Shown one piece after another: positions 6,062 through 6,102 of a stretch of 6,102 nt of DNA (positions are counted from its first letter, which is position 1; each line of letters starts with the position of its first letter). Source of the DNA: an uncultured Oscillospiraceae bacterium (GTDB taxonomy: Bacteria; Bacillota; Clostridia; Oscillospirales; Oscillospiraceae); assembly GCA_934615645.1 (NCBI GenBank), contig CAKTTR010000091.1, positions 1-6,102 of the forward strand. Reading direction: 5' to 3'. Below the pieces are notes generated by a model. That model saw only the letters and a list, made by a program, of their open reading frames with translations, was not told the origin of the DNA and did not search any database. The translations under genes and the position numbers were made by a program.

Positions 6062-6096
6062 TCAAATGCGACCCGCTTCGCTGGGCTCGCATTTGA
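6062..6096. repeat. Second abutting inverted repeat (10-bp arms, GC-rich apex)
   Basis: TCAAATGCGA (6062-6071) and TCGCATTTGA (6087-6096) form perfect arms. Between them CCC (6072-6074) pairs with GGG (6083-6085), with small bulges, under a GC-TTC-GC tip. It shares no spacer with the preceding palindrome, so the two look like halves of one composite element. The element may continue past the window edge at 6102. Confidence 0.65.
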
Positions 6097-6102
6097 AGGG
6101 GC

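Overview
The window looks like chromosomal DNA of a fairly GC-rich Firmicute, most likely a gut clostridium of the Oscillospiraceae/Ruminococcaceae type. The grounds are strong AGGAGG-type ribosome binding sites before every gene, sigma-A-type promoters in AT-richer gaps, a Gram-positive-style lipoprotein binding protein, Clostridia-like protein sequences and GC-rich codon use. This placement is inference; no marker gene in the window fixes the species.

Layout. (1) 1-58, minus strand: the 5' part of a tRNA-Gln(CTG) gene running off the left edge, with its own near-consensus promoter at 81-108. (2) 230-1402, plus strand: a cation diffusion facilitator metal exporter with a promoter at 169-197 and an extra C-terminal domain. 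(3) 1403-2016: a roughly 600-bp gap with no convincing protein gene, but it is not empty. It holds a very good extended -10 promoter (1451-1478), an AT-richer stretch that folds into a multi-helix RNA closed by a long-range stem (core 1511-1732), a second nested-helix domain (1766-1875), a strong intrinsic terminator (1898-1934) and another perfect inverted repeat (1939-1959). (4) 2017-5986, plus strand: a compact four-gene operon, potA-potB-potC-potD, for an ABC importer of spermidine/putrescine. (5) 5998-6102: the operon terminator followed directly by two abutting inverted repeats.

How the genes work together. PotD is a lipid-anchored polyamine receptor outside the membrane, PotB and PotC form the channel, and PotA is the ATPase. 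The gene spacing (4-bp overlap, 1 bp, 19 bp) indicates one co-regulated transcript. The CDF exporter and the tRNA are separate divergent units with no visible functional link to polyamine uptake.

The most interesting part is 1451-2016. The structured RNA has its own promoter and is probably an independent non-coding RNA. My best but unproven guess is the raiA-type RNA class of Firmicutes and Actinobacteria. No clear protein-gene promoter lies between its apparent terminator and potA, so a link by readthrough or attenuation to the polyamine operon is possible and testable.
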